Shown in pieces: positions 17,565 to 27,202 of a stretch of DNA of 64,000 nucleotides. The notes below the pieces were generated by a model. That model was not told where the DNA came from. It did not search any database and was given only the letters and a program-made list of their open reading frames with translations. Origin of the DNA: Candidatus Poribacteria bacterium (lineage in GTDB: Bacteria > Poribacteria > WGA-4E > JAJDTR01); assembly GCA_028820655.1 (NCBI GenBank), contig JAPPIK010000026.1:1-64000 (forward strand). Direction: 5' to 3'. Both the position numbers and the translations under genes were made by a program. Positions within the stretch are counted from its first letter, which is position 1, and every line of letters starts with the position of its first letter.

Positions 17565-18203
17565 TCATGGTTGTTTTATCGCCATGACAATGTATATCGG
17601 ATCCGTGGATTCATCCACGTCTGGCGTTTTGTCCACGAACGAAATGGCATGAAATCCACCCGCTTGATGCAAATAATGTGTCACGAGTTCAATTCGCCCC
17701 TCATCAGAGGAAAAACGCCAGACGGCTACCGCCTTCTCCGCGAACATTCTGTTAGAGAAGATGACAATGAACGGTCCGCTCGGTTGCAATACCCGTTGTA
17801 CTTCACGAAAAACATTTACCGGTTTAGTCAGGTATTGCACCGAGGCGGTCAAGATGACGGCGGAGAATTCTGAATCGAAAAAGGGAAGCCGAGGTTCGGC
17901 GTTCAGGTCGTGAATTACATACTCATCAAGCACCCGATTTGACCGAAGCTCGACTTCGTTCAATCCCAAACCGACAACTCGTGGACACGGAAATTCGTCA
18001 GGTAAATGCGAGTACGCGCTGCTCATGAGATCCAAAATCGTCTTGTTCCTCGGTAGGTGATGTTCTAGAAATGCCTTAATCGATTTAATTCCGTTGTCAT
18101 CAATATGGGCAACTATTCGAGGGACACTGTAGAACAGGGAATCGGCAGATTCATCAATTCGTGCAAATTGATCCGTTGTAAGCGATGCGCTTGCCAAGTT
18201 CAT
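17565..18203 (-). CDS. Class I SAM-dependent methyltransferase
   Basis: 212 aa. Motif I is degenerate (TILDLMSSAYSHLP), followed by an acidic strand, LPFFDSEFSAVILTASVQYL (motif IV/post II region) and VLQPSGPFIVIFSNRMF (motif VI). This pattern matches methyltransferase type 11/25 proteins found in many bacteria as a hypothetical 'methyltransferase domain' of unknown target. Its ATG overlaps the stop of the upstream TPR/propeller gene as ATGA (18200-18203), so it is translationally coupled to it. Confidence 0.75.
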   Translation of the reverse strand: MNLASASLTTDQFARIDESADSLFYSVPRIVAHIDDNGIKSIKAFLEHHLPRNKTILDLMSSAYSHLPDEFPCPRVVGLGLNEVELRSNRVLDEYVIHDLNAEPRLPFFDSEFSAVILTASVQYLTKPVNVFREVQRVLQPSGPFIVIFSNRMFAEKAVAVWRFSSDEGRIELVTHYLHQAGGFHAISFVDKTPDVDESTDPIYIVMAIKQP

Positions 18204-20197
18204 TGTGAGCTTAACGCGTTGGTGTCGATTTTCGCAAGACCGTTAGACGTACCTATCCATGCGGTCTCTCTACCCAGTTCAATACAATTGACAGTCACCG
18301 TGTCCCCAATTTGCTCAACGGGGTAACCAATCGAATCCCACCCGCTTTCAGACTTGATATACACAGCATCGTTGGTAGCAAACCACAATGGCGGCGATGT
18401 CTCCGATTCCGCGGAGCGGTCAACCGCGATATATATATTATCAATCGGTACGATATCCTGCCGCGTGATAGTCATTCCTACACCTTGGAGGCCTTTCCAG
18501 TCGGCTTCGCCATATCCGTTTGACCAATCTTTTTGATTAAACCAAGTGAAATACACACTTTGACCACTGACATCGAAACTTGCAATTGAATTGCCGCTAA
18601 CTTCGGGAACGATATCGTGCAGGTTTGAGCTACGCCATGATTGCACATATACCAGATCAAAAATTGCGAGTCCAGCACCTGAAGTGCCTGCCCAGACGGT
18701 TTCCGGGGTGACAGCCAACGCTACAATGTTGTCGGCGGGAAGCCCATCAGTCTCCCGATCATAGGTTTTCCACTCATCTTTTGACCGTGAATATCGAGCA
18801 ACTCCGGAATATGTGGCAATCCACACGTCGTCAGGACCACATTTGATGTCAGAGATTTGATTGTGCGGTAGCCCTTTGAGTTTGTTGTAATTGGCAAACG
18901 TACCCGACGACGGAAAATAACGGATTACACCTTGATTTAATGTCCCAATCCACACTTCGAAATCTGCCTCCTCCTGCTCAATTACCGATGGAGTGATTTC
19001 ATCAGCTTCACTGGGGCTTGGCGCTTCGATAGTTGGCGGATAGACCACCAACGCACGCACATTGGTGGGCAACTTAGGGTTGAGATTGTTGATTAGCTCG
19101 ATTTCAGTTTCGGGACGTACTTGCCACTTGCCGAGACTTATGTCGACTCTCGCCAATCCTTTAGGTGTCCCGACCCACAAATCATCTCCATTGACCGCGA
19201 TGGCTTGAATGTTATTACTAGGGAGATCATCCGAAACCCTGTATACCGTCCATGCGCTTTCTTCTCGCTTCCTCTGTATAGTCGCTCGCAACAGGGGGTC
19301 AGTTGTGATCGCATTAGCCTCGGTGAAGTCAACCAGTGCCTCTTCGTTCATACGGAGTAGCTGAAAAGCCGAACCACGTGCAACGTATGCGTCATCGAGC
19401 CACTCACTGTCCGGGTATTCTTGTATAAATTCAGTTAGCGATTCTACCGCAATCTGTGGTTGTCCATTCCTCGAATGCATTACACCGATGAGATACTTCG
19501 CCTTCGCCACATTGTCTGATACCGGGAAGAGTCGTGCTGCTGCTTGAAGTATATTCAATGCTTCATCTGACGCATCCAGCCTCTCCGCCAGCAAAAACCC
19601 TGCGGTGTATCCGGCGTTTTCAGCCTCGGAATGAGTTTGATAGTAATTGAATATCAATAAGTAAGTATCAACGGCCTCCCGATACGCATCTTCCGCAAGA
19701 TAACTATCCGCCGCATCCTTAAATTCTGTCACAAGATTGTAGGTCTGCGGAGCAATTTTGGCAACGCGTCCAAAACTGTCCAATGCCTCATCAATGGCTC
19801 CATCTTCTCTCAATAGTAGACCGAGTTGATAGTGTGCATCCGCGTGCTTCGGAAACTCTTCGATGGCCGCCTCGAACTGCCGCTTAGCCTGATCTCTCAG
19901 TCCCAGATCCAACAACGACTTCGCGTTATGAAAATGTTTTTCGGCCCGAGCGTCGGGGACAAAGTTTAAATCCGCAACGAATCGGATCGTCGAAACGTTG
20001 TTCAACTCAATTTCTAGATTTTTCTCCTGAAAAACGACGTGTAAGGTCTTATCGTCAGATGCCAGCCAATCTCCTGTGATACGGTCTCCGTTATGAAGAT
20101 AAACTGTGGCAAGCCGGCCTTGGCTATATCCCAAGCACGAGAATAACAATAGTGTAGTGGTGATCATCAATCGAATTGATAATAGCCTTGTTTGCAT
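18200..20197 (-). CDS. Exported TPR and two-component-regulator-propeller protein
   Basis: 665 aa. A signal peptide with a hydrophobic run ending near QGRL is followed by a small beta domain (GDRITGDWLASDD, about 30-75) and several tetratricopeptide repeats (about 85-310, for example HADAHYQLGLLLREDGAIDEAL). The C-terminal half has Reg_prop-type blades: IQAIAVNGDDLWVGTPKGLA, ISDIKCGPDDVWIATYSGVA and IVALAVTPETVWAGTSGAGL. Such propellers are extracellular sensor domains of hybrid kinases, but there is no kinase part here. Likely a periplasmic or surface binding protein; function unknown. Confidence 0.8.
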   Translation of the reverse strand: MQTRLLSIRLMITTTLLLFSCLGYSQGRLATVYLHNGDRITGDWLASDDKTLHVVFQEKNLEIELNNVSTIRFVADLNFVPDARAEKHFHNAKSLLDLGLRDQAKRQFEAAIEEFPKHADAHYQLGLLLREDGAIDEALDSFGRVAKIAPQTYNLVTEFKDAADSYLAEDAYREAVDTYLLIFNYYQTHSEAENAGYTAGFLLAERLDASDEALNILQAAARLFPVSDNVAKAKYLIGVMHSRNGQPQIAVESLTEFIQEYPDSEWLDDAYVARGSAFQLLRMNEEALVDFTEANAITTDPLLRATIQRKREESAWTVYRVSDDLPSNNIQAIAVNGDDLWVGTPKGLARVDISLGKWQVRPETEIELINNLNPKLPTNVRALVVYPPTIEAPSPSEADEITPSVIEQEEADFEVWIGTLNQGVIRYFPSSGTFANYNKLKGLPHNQISDIKCGPDDVWIATYSGVARYSRSKDEWKTYDRETDGLPADNIVALAVTPETVWAGTSGAGLAIFDLVYVQSWRSSNLHDIVPEVSGNSIASFDVSGQSVYFTWFNQKDWSNGYGEADWKGLQGVGMTITRQDIVPIDNIYIAVDRSAESETSPPLWFATNDAVYIKSESGWDSIGYPVEQIGDTVTVNCIELGRETAWIGTSNGLAKIDTNALSSQ

Positions 20198-20481
20198 GAA
20201 GTCCCCTCTTGCACGGCAGTTATTTGTTCATCCCTATCGAATCAAAGTCGGTTCGTTTGTGATTCGTCTACAACTGGTGTGTATAATTGGCGTCGAGACC
20301 GTCAATAACCCTGCGGAATCTAAAATAGACATGAATATACATCGCAGGGGATCGCCTTCCCCTCGCTGCTATGCAAATCGATGCTTTGATGACCGCTGAT
20401 TTGATCCCTGCCTAGAATTTTGCAGATCGAAAACCCATCTCACCTTCTGTGACCTAGGTTTGATTTCGGCGAACGCGGATG

Positions 20482-20681
20482 GCCGAACATTCACCTCAGC
20501 TTAATAGACATCTTTCCGAAATATTGTCAATCGTATCAGACATTGTCTACGGTGCTGCAGGACCAAGGGCGCAATGTCCAGTCGAGAGATTAGGAGGATT
20601 TACTTCTGTGCCTCTTAACGTACCTAACCACTAAATTTCCTGTTTGGTGCCTCTGAAGATTCATGATTTGATTATTGCAAG
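20482..20681. repeat. Diverged duplicated segment, copy 1
   Basis: About 200 bp that align with 21471-21680 in the same orientation. The shared blocks are GACATCTTTCC, CAGTCGAGAGATTAGGAGGA and CCTCTGAAGATTCATGATTT, with many substitutions between them. It contains AGGAGG but the following frame is broken by TAA in this copy. It is part of a gene-free 2.5-kb stretch (20198-22663). Confidence 0.7.
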
Positions 20682-20697
20682 TTGCAACCCGTGAGAC

Positions 20698-20880
20698 CTC
20701 TATGGGAACTCTACCGCGAGCGCTACCCACTCGCTTGCAGGATTTCTATCGCACTCACTAAAGATCTCTATGGGATTTACTATCGCGGTCATTATCCATT
20801 CCCTTGATCACTCGCTATCCACTCGCTTGAGGGATTTCTATCGCACTCGCTATCCACTCGCTTGATCCCCGCCGGAGTTA
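20698..20880. repeat. Cluster of dispersed repeat family B
   Basis: Several imperfect copies of a unit reading about TCTATCGCACTCGCTATCCA followed by CTCGCTTGAT. Other copies of the family lie at 21770-21872, 34206-34312, 40938-40998, 43186-43290, 48128-48158 and 60396-60452. All are outside genes, and in one place (43163-43321) the repeat falsely extends an open reading frame. No palindrome or coding capacity is evident. Confidence 0.7.
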
Positions 20881-21470
20881 TGTGAGTTAATTCGATACAG
20901 CCCAAGACGCTCCGATCTGGTGGAGTTAAAGATTAGGTACCTCAATCTTAGCGTATAGTCGATAGATTCTCAATCGGCAGCAGCTCGGGTCAATGAGGAA
21001 AGATGTCTAACACAAGTTGCTACCTATAAGAAAGAAACCGATTTTTTGTTCACGTTGCTGAATTATGCGTAAATTGAGCTCATTTTTGCCCATCTCATGC
21101 GTCCACGTGGGAAAAAACCCGGTTTCCGCTCCCCGTCGGACACAGGTGGCATCTAAGGTTGTCTATAATTTTTTCACTTTTTTCACCAACTATTTCACTA
21201 TATCAGTTTATTCAGCCCGCTTTTCACCGGTGATGGTGGGATACACACTTAATCCGGCGAAAATATCTCGAAGCCTGTGAACGTTATCTGGAAACCTTTC
21301 GGTTTCTCGTTCTCGCAATGAATCACGCACATTGTCTGCCGTTAAGTGAAACTTGCTTGCGATTTCATTTTGTGGTTTTGCCCTACTTCTTCGCTCATCC
21401 GGTAACAGTAATTGCCAAGCTCGGCAATTAAACGGTTTGTTTTCCAAATAAACATGGTTAGTGTTGGGTG

Positions 21471-21680
21471 CCGGACATTCACATTGTCTGAACTACGATT
21501 TATTTGACATCTTTCCAAGTTAATGTCAATTGTTGCGGACTTTGTTCATGGTGTTGAGTGACCGAAGGCGCGATGTACAGTCGAGAGATTAGGAGGATTT
21601 ATTTTTGTGCATCTTGACCTGCATAGCCACTCGATTTCCTACTTGGCGCCTCTGAAGATTCATGATTTGATTCATATAAG
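21471..21680. repeat. Diverged duplicated segment, copy 2
   Basis: Second copy of the segment at 20482-20681. It retains AGGAGG (21591-21596) and a GTG at 21607 opening 43 codons that begin VHLDLHSHS, a string typical of PHP-domain N termini, and stop at 21738. It also has an internal inverted repeat TTGACAT (21504-21510)/ATGTCAA (21523-21529). It may be the relic of a gene start. Confidence 0.55.
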
Positions 21681-21769
21681 TGGGAAGTCTATCGCAAGCC
21701 ATATTTCACATGGCACTCCGCTGGAGTGCAAGAATTGAGGCGACTCCTTTCTATTGACATTGAAGATCT

Positions 21770-21872
21770 CTATCGCGCTCCTTATCCAGCGCTTGATCTC
21801 CGCTGGAGCGGGGAATCGCGACTTGGGGAAGATTTCTATCGCAGTCATTATTCATTCCTTTGATCTCCTACG
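21770..21872. repeat. Dispersed repeat family B, second cluster
   Basis: Two imperfect units beginning ATCTCTATCGCGCTC and ATTTCTATCGCAGTC, each followed by a TTGATCTCC-like tail. Between them lies the small palindrome CTCCGCTGGAG. No coding capacity. Confidence 0.6.
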
Positions 21873-22663
21873 GGGAAAATGGCGCATTGCGTCATACAAC
21901 TCACGTTGAGCCCCAGGAATCGCGATGCCAACAAGATGACAACAGAAAAAAAGTTGCACCCCATGACGGGCGCTATGTTAAAATATACCACATACATGTT
22001 AAGTTGTCAATGTAATATTACCAAGTTGCGGGAGGGAAGAAGAGTTAACTTGACAGCGGTTATCAAGGTACAGCCAAACTGCATTTCCCAGTGCGGCGTC
22101 CCTCAAGAAACATCGGAGCCAGTGCTTGATTCACGGAATGAGTCATTCAATCGAGAGAGGACGCCACAAGATGGTTACCGTGAGCATATCGTCAGACGGT
22201 GTAAGATTCGTCACATCACCAAAGGCATCCGTCGAGAAAGCATCAAATAGTATAGTTATTCTACCCAAGTTGCTACCTATTGTTAACAAGAGGATTTGGG
22301 ATTTTCCGAGTGTTAAATTGTAGTCCTGCTCGGATTGGGTAGGCAGATTCAAGCCGTATGCGCATGTGTGCGGTGAATTTGTCAACCCGCTGCGATCAGA
22401 TTTTGTCGATTTAACGTACGTCGCCCCGGTTTGCAATGCATTCTATAAGAGTGTCGGGCTAGAAGCCCAATCTACGGGAACGGGTAGCAACTTGCGCAAA
22501 TTTAATCAGCAAGGTTACCGTATCTGCAAAGGGCTATTTCGGAAAGATGTCTAATGTTCCTCGAGATTTCAGCAGTGAACGCAAGGTCGATCTCAATCGT
22601 GTCACCTTAGGAAAGCATAGCAGGTAGGAAGCAACTATGTCAACGCGATTCTTAGGAAAATGA

Positions 22664-22699
22664 TTGCATACAATTTCCGCGCTTGATATAATTCAAGCG
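22664..22699 (+). promoter_or_regulatory. Promoter with a palindrome flanking the -10 box
   Basis: TTGCAT (22664-22669), a 17-bp spacer and a perfect TATAAT (22687-22692). The -10 hexamer is bracketed exactly by the inverted repeat CGCTTGA (22680-22686) and TCAAGCG (22693-22699). A dimeric repressor bound here would block the promoter. The dehydrogenase ATG is at 22742. An upstream in-frame TTG at 22664 is the -35 element itself, which argues against a longer protein. Confidence 0.75.
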
Positions 22700-22741
22700 A
22701 AGCGAAAGCCACTTGATGTGCTTATGAGAGGGGAAACTTCC

Positions 22742-23782
22742 ATGAACAAGATTAAAGCGGCGATTTACTCAGGGGTTGAGAGAATCGGGATTCAGGAGGT
22801 TGACTGGATTAAACCGGCACCGGGCTACATCGTACTTGATACGAAGCAGACCGGTATATGCGGGAGCGATCTTCACAGCTATTTCGGAGAATGGCCGCAA
22901 TCAGACACATTGGCCGCCGGACACGAAACGTGCGGGGTAGTTGCCGAACTTGGTGAGGGTGTTACCAAGTTTAAGGTTGGGGACAAAGTTACGGCTGAAT
23001 GTTTCTCACACTGCGGAAAATGCGTTTTTTGCCGGAAAGGGAACTATAATCATTGTAAAGCACGAAAGTGGATTTCGCATGAAGCGCATGGAGGATTCGC
23101 CGAATTTACAGTTCTTCATGAATCAGGATTGTTCAAATTACCCGAGAGCATGAGTTTTGAAGATGGAACACTCGTTGAACCGCTCGCGGTTTCGCATCGA
23201 GCCGTGGCTCGGGGTAACGTGAACGCCCGGAGTACAGTGGCGATAATTGGCGGCGGAACAATCGGTCAACTTTGCTTGGCAGATGCGGTTGCTGTCGGTG
23301 CGAAGGAAACGCTAATTACTGTAAAGTATGAACGGCAGGCACAATTAGCAAAGGAACTTGGGGCAGATCACATCGTGAACATCAGCGAGACAAATGCCAC
23401 GGAATACATCAATGACATCACTGGAGGGCTGGGTATGGACACGGTGATTGAGACCGTGGGTGGCGGTCACAATTTTGACGCTGCGATGGAGATGGTGCGG
23501 CCCTGTGGTTTCGTTGTTCTTGTCGCAGGATACTTTAAGCCGCTTGAGGTAAATCTGTCCCGTGTTGTCTGGTCCGAAGCAATTGTCACAGGTTCCAGTT
23601 GTTATGGTTTCAGCGGAATGGAAACAGACTTTGAAGCCGCCATAGAATTAATTGACTCAGGGCAGGTTGACGCGGGGAAGCTTGTAACTCACCGTTTCCC
23701 ACTGATAGAGATTGCCGAAGCATTTAAAATAGCGGCAGATAAACATTCGGGGTCAATCAAGGTGCATGTCTGTCAACCTTAA
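22742..23782 (+). CDS. Zinc-dependent medium-chain alcohol/polyol dehydrogenase
   Basis: 346 aa from the ATG at 22742, preceded by GAGAGGGGA. The catalytic zinc site is C (TGICGSDLHSY), then GHETCGVV with His and Glu. Four structural-zinc cysteines follow in CFSHCGKCVFCRKGNYNHCK. The Rossmann NAD site is VAIIGGGTIGQLC. This is the sorbitol/threonine dehydrogenase type; the substrate cannot be fixed. It is followed 85 bp later by a GDPD gene on the same strand. Regulation by a repressor at the -10 palindrome is suggested. Confidence 0.87.
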   Translation: MNKIKAAIYSGVERIGIQEVDWIKPAPGYIVLDTKQTGICGSDLHSYFGEWPQSDTLAAGHETCGVVAELGEGVTKFKVGDKVTAECFSHCGKCVFCRKGNYNHCKARKWISHEAHGGFAEFTVLHESGLFKLPESMSFEDGTLVEPLAVSHRAVARGNVNARSTVAIIGGGTIGQLCLADAVAVGAKETLITVKYERQAQLAKELGADHIVNISETNATEYINDITGGLGMDTVIETVGGGHNFDAAMEMVRPCGFVVLVAGYFKPLEVNLSRVVWSEAIVTGSSCYGFSGMETDFEAAIELIDSGQVDAGKLVTHRFPLIEIAEAFKIAADKHSGSIKVHVCQP

Positions 23783-23867
23783 ATTGCGAAGGTTCTTGCA
23801 TTACTGAATAGCCCTCAGTTCTCAGTGATTATTCTTCCAACGGACAATCTTTGGTTGTTAACAGATT

Positions 23868-24635
23868 ATGAAGACTGATGTCAAGATACTGGCTCATCGC
23901 GGCGGAATGGGACGTGCTCCCGAAAATACGATTGCCGCGTTTCAACAGACACTTGATGACGGTGCCGACGCATTCGAGTGCGATGTCTGTCTAACGAGGG
24001 ATGAAGAACCAGTCCTGATTCACACCAAGTTTGACGATGGCGACATCAAACCTGTGACGGGCTGCACTACACCGCTTCGTCAATTGGACTGGACAGATGT
24101 TCGGCGCCTCAATGTACTAAACTCGAGTCAGCCCGTGGCCCACCTGGATCAGATGTTGAGTTTTGTCGAGGAGAGCGGGCTGCCCTGCTTTCTGGAGCCG
24201 AAGAGCGGGTCCGAGAGACTTATTACACTTGTGGTAGATCGGATACGGCGATTTAACCTTGAAGAAAAGGTGAGCGTGTTGACGTTTTATTTGCACCGAG
24301 AGATTCTGACTCACGTCAAGCGAATTGCACCGAATATCAACACAAGCGCAATAATCATCAATCCCATGGCAGACTTTCTTAGCGCCGCCAGAGCCATTAA
24401 TGCGGACCGAATCATTATCGGATGGAGTGGCTTGAATCATTTTGCCATTTACAATTCGCTCGTCCAGTCACTACCACGAAAAGTAAGGCAACTCAAGGCG
24501 GCAGGAGTTTCCATAGAAGGCGGATTCGTTCAAAACCGGCGTGATGTGGAGTGGACATTGAAGAATGGTATTCGAAGATTGTGGACCGATGACGTTCCGG
24601 AAACGCGAGCGTATGTCCAAGATATCAACATCTGA
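23868..24635 (+). CDS. Glycerophosphodiester phosphodiesterase family protein
   Basis: 255 aa TIM-barrel enzyme. The signature starts at residue 8: AHRGGMGRAPENTIAAF, then AFECDVCLTRDEEPVLIHT with the metal-binding Glu-x-Asp and the second catalytic His. The C-terminal GVSIEGGFVQNRRDVEW...RLWTDDVPE matches the end of the barrel, where the usual WTVN is WTDD. No signal peptide, so cytoplasmic. It hydrolyses glycerophosphodiesters to glycerol 3-phosphate if typical. Confidence 0.87.
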   Translation: MKTDVKILAHRGGMGRAPENTIAAFQQTLDDGADAFECDVCLTRDEEPVLIHTKFDDGDIKPVTGCTTPLRQLDWTDVRRLNVLNSSQPVAHLDQMLSFVEESGLPCFLEPKSGSERLITLVVDRIRRFNLEEKVSVLTFYLHREILTHVKRIAPNINTSAIIINPMADFLSAARAINADRIIIGWSGLNHFAIYNSLVQSLPRKVRQLKAAGVSIEGGFVQNRRDVEWTLKNGIRRLWTDDVPETRAYVQDINI

Positions 24636-24769
24636 TGTTTATTGCCCCGCAAAACACGGTCGGATCTCCTATTCAGCGTGTAGCCGTCACAATAAACGAA
24701 TACGTAGCAATTCTGAGGTGATGAACCAGAGTTCTCGCCAACCCCTCCGATACCTACGGATAATTCGCG

Positions 24770-27187
24770 ATGAAAATCCAACGCGATCTTACCACCGTAT
24801 TCTACATCCTCGCTTCAGGCGTCTACCTCATCGTAGGGGCAAGAAGCTTCGCTGAAGCAAGCGATACGCCCGAGACAAGCTATTTCTATTTGGTCGGTCT
24901 TACCACCTGGGTGGTTGCAACGCTTGCGTGGATGCAACAACCGGACAATCGTGCCGCGCGAATTTCCTACCTGATGAGCCTCGGTTTCATGAGTGCGTGT
25001 TCCGTAGACGCAACGTTTTCCGTCGCCGAGGATTCCTTGAGTAGCCGGATCGTTCCTATTGCGCAGTTCCTCGCGGCAGCTATCTTGCCCTGCCTTTTCC
25101 TTCACTGCTTTGCCATCTTCCCTTCTGAAAAGCGGATAGTTCAGCGCCACTCGTGGTTGTTGAAATTTCTCTATCTACCGGGTGTGGCACTCTTCTTCGC
25201 CATGACCTTCCTCTACTTCCGCGGCCAGAACTATGACCGGGAGTTTTTCTTGATACAGCTTCAACCTATGGAAGGCGCCACAGTCGGTTTTCTCTTTGCC
25301 TATTCGACCATCGCGCAACTCTTGCTAGTTCACACCTGTTTCGTCGCACCCTCGGCGTCTCAACGCCGCCAAGCGCGATGGCTGCTGCTAGGTATCGTTG
25401 CCGGCACGTTACCGCAGGCAATCTTCCTGGCTATACCTAGAGTTACGGATATCTCAATTCCCTATGTGCGGTTTTCCGCCTATACTCTGTGCTTAATTCC
25501 TATATGCTACGTCGTCGCAATCATTCGACACCGGTTGATGAATATCGAGTTAATCATAAATCGGAGCGTGGTCTACACGCTGGTAAGCGGTTTCGCGTTG
25601 GTCATCTATCTGTTATGCATTCAAGGCTTGACACTGTTTTTCCATAGACCGACCCGCTCCTGGGCGTTAACTGCGGTATCTGTACTGATAGCGGCTCTGC
25701 TATTTGCGCCCGCCAAGACTCGTATTCAAAAGCTGATAGATCGTGCGTTTGACCGTGAAGCATACAGTTACCGTCAGACGCTTCTGAAATTGAGCCAGAC
25801 TCTTCATTCTATCCTTGACTTGGAAATCCTCGTCTACACGCTTCTGAGGCAAGTAACCGAAGCAATGCATATTAGTCGAGGTGTCGTCATGCAGCGAACA
25901 TCCTCCGATGAGTCGCAGTTTCTGCCCGAAGCATCTGTCGGTATGGACCTGTTGCCCGCCGGGACGCATTTGAGACTGTCACAACCATTGGTAGATTTGT
26001 TGAAAAGTGCAAAAAAACCCCTCGATTTCACGAACATACCATTCGATGAGGACAGCGTCGAAATCCTAAATGAAAAGACAACGGATGACTCTCCCTCGGA
26101 CGATCTCTTTGCTCTGTTACGCTCGGCAGTGTGGATTCCATTTGTAACCCGTACGAAAGATCAGGAAAACCTTGTTGGACTGCTTGTGCTTGGTGAAAAA
26201 CTTTCGGAAGAACCATATACTCAATCGGACCTCGACCTACTCGGGATTCTTGCACATCAAGGCGCCACGGCAGTCGAGAATGCAATATTGTATGCTCAAT
26301 TGAACGCCCGGACTGAGGCGATGGAACAGGCACGTCAACAATTAATGGCGACCTACCTACATACTTACGGGGGTACGATGCCAGCAAATGGACAATCTGA
26401 AGCTTGGTTTGGCAAAGAAATGGGGAAAGATCTTGTTTCGGATTTTAACAGTATTTCTGATGCTCTCAAAGACAGCCACGATCAACTCATGCAGTTGGAT
26501 CGCCTAAAAACGCAGTTTCTCGATAACGTTTCTCATGAACTCCGAACCCCATTAACACACATAAAAGGTTTTGTTGATAACATGTTAGATGGTGTTGGAG
26601 GAGGGATTTCCGAAAAGCAAAAAGATTACTTGCTGCGTGTCGAGGAGAATTGTGATCGATTGATACGACTCATAAACGATTTGCTCGACCTATCCCGAGC
26701 AGAGTCCGGTAAGATGACACTTCAGCTAGAACCGCACCGGCTTTTTCCCATTCTTGAGGAAGCTGTTGACGGCATGCGTGCGCCAGCAACCCAAAAAGAG
26801 ATTTGCATTCGCCTCGACTGTCCTCAAGATGTATTCGCATTCGTAGATACCGACAAAATGAAACAGATTCTGACGAACCTGCTTGATAACGCCGTTAAGT
26901 ACACCGGACAGGGCGGACACATTCAGGTTGGTGTCACAGTGCTCTCCCAGAAAGAGATTCAAGTTTGTATTGAGGATACCGGCGCGGGTATTCCCGATGC
27001 GGACGTAAACCTCATTTTTGATCGCTTTCACCGCGCATCCGATTCTAAAGGTGGAGCAGTCGGTGGAATTGGTTTGGGGTTGCCGATTGTCAAGAATTTA
27101 GTGGAATTGCACGGCGGTCGAATCTGGGCGGAGAGCGAGATTGACAAGGGCAGCCGCTTCTACCTCACAATAAAACGCGATACGTAA
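24770..27187 (+). CDS. Orphan membrane sensor histidine kinase with GAF domain
   Basis: 805 aa. About eight to nine membrane helices fill residues 1-320, resembling the multi-helix sensor half of ComP-like kinases. A GAF domain (about 345-515) precedes a short coiled segment. HisKA has its phospho-acceptor at H589 (FLDNVSHELRTPLTHIKG). The ATPase has the N box ILTNLLDNAVKYT, G1 EDTGAGIP, F box DRFHR and G2 GGIGLGLPIVKNLV. All catalytic boxes are intact. No response regulator is adjacent, so its partner lies elsewhere. Confidence 0.92.
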   Translation: MKIQRDLTTVFYILASGVYLIVGARSFAEASDTPETSYFYLVGLTTWVVATLAWMQQPDNRAARISYLMSLGFMSACSVDATFSVAEDSLSSRIVPIAQFLAAAILPCLFLHCFAIFPSEKRIVQRHSWLLKFLYLPGVALFFAMTFLYFRGQNYDREFFLIQLQPMEGATVGFLFAYSTIAQLLLVHTCFVAPSASQRRQARWLLLGIVAGTLPQAIFLAIPRVTDISIPYVRFSAYTLCLIPICYVVAIIRHRLMNIELIINRSVVYTLVSGFALVIYLLCIQGLTLFFHRPTRSWALTAVSVLIAALLFAPAKTRIQKLIDRAFDREAYSYRQTLLKLSQTLHSILDLEILVYTLLRQVTEAMHISRGVVMQRTSSDESQFLPEASVGMDLLPAGTHLRLSQPLVDLLKSAKKPLDFTNIPFDEDSVEILNEKTTDDSPSDDLFALLRSAVWIPFVTRTKDQENLVGLLVLGEKLSEEPYTQSDLDLLGILAHQGATAVENAILYAQLNARTEAMEQARQQLMATYLHTYGGTMPANGQSEAWFGKEMGKDLVSDFNSISDALKDSHDQLMQLDRLKTQFLDNVSHELRTPLTHIKGFVDNMLDGVGGGISEKQKDYLLRVEENCDRLIRLINDLLDLSRAESGKMTLQLEPHRLFPILEEAVDGMRAPATQKEICIRLDCPQDVFAFVDTDKMKQILTNLLDNAVKYTGQGGHIQVGVTVLSQKEIQVCIEDTGAGIPDADVNLIFDRFHRASDSKGGAVGGIGLGLPIVKNLVELHGGRIWAESEIDKGSRFYLTIKRDT

Positions 27188-27202
27188 TGAAACTTAATTG
27201 AT

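Larger units (their letters stand above)
20505..22553. mobile_element. Decayed MITE-like region bounded by 19-bp inverted repeats
   Basis: TAGACATCTTTCCGAAATA at 20505-20523 recurs as an exact inverted copy at 22535-22553. Shorter internal copies of the same end lie at 21506-21516 (direct) and 20997-21009 (inverted), so the region reads as two tandem units, 20505-21009 and about 21503-22553. The outer TA dinucleotide would fit a TA target duplication of the IS630/Tc1 kind. There is no transposase; open frames inside are short and unlike any family I know. Interpretation as mobile-element relics is inference. Confidence 0.45.

Noticed and set aside
21208-21447. 79-codon minus-strand frame in the decayed region, considered as a transposase remnant
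   Set aside because: It has a vaguely helix-turn-helix-like stretch but no family signature I can support.
21879-22250. 123-codon plus-strand frame in the gene-free region
   Set aside because: It crosses repeat DNA and has no coherent protein features or start signal.
22664-22741. TTG-initiated extension of the dehydrogenase
   Set aside because: The TTG is the -35 element and the frame runs through the -10 palindrome; the ATG at 22742 has a good ribosome site.
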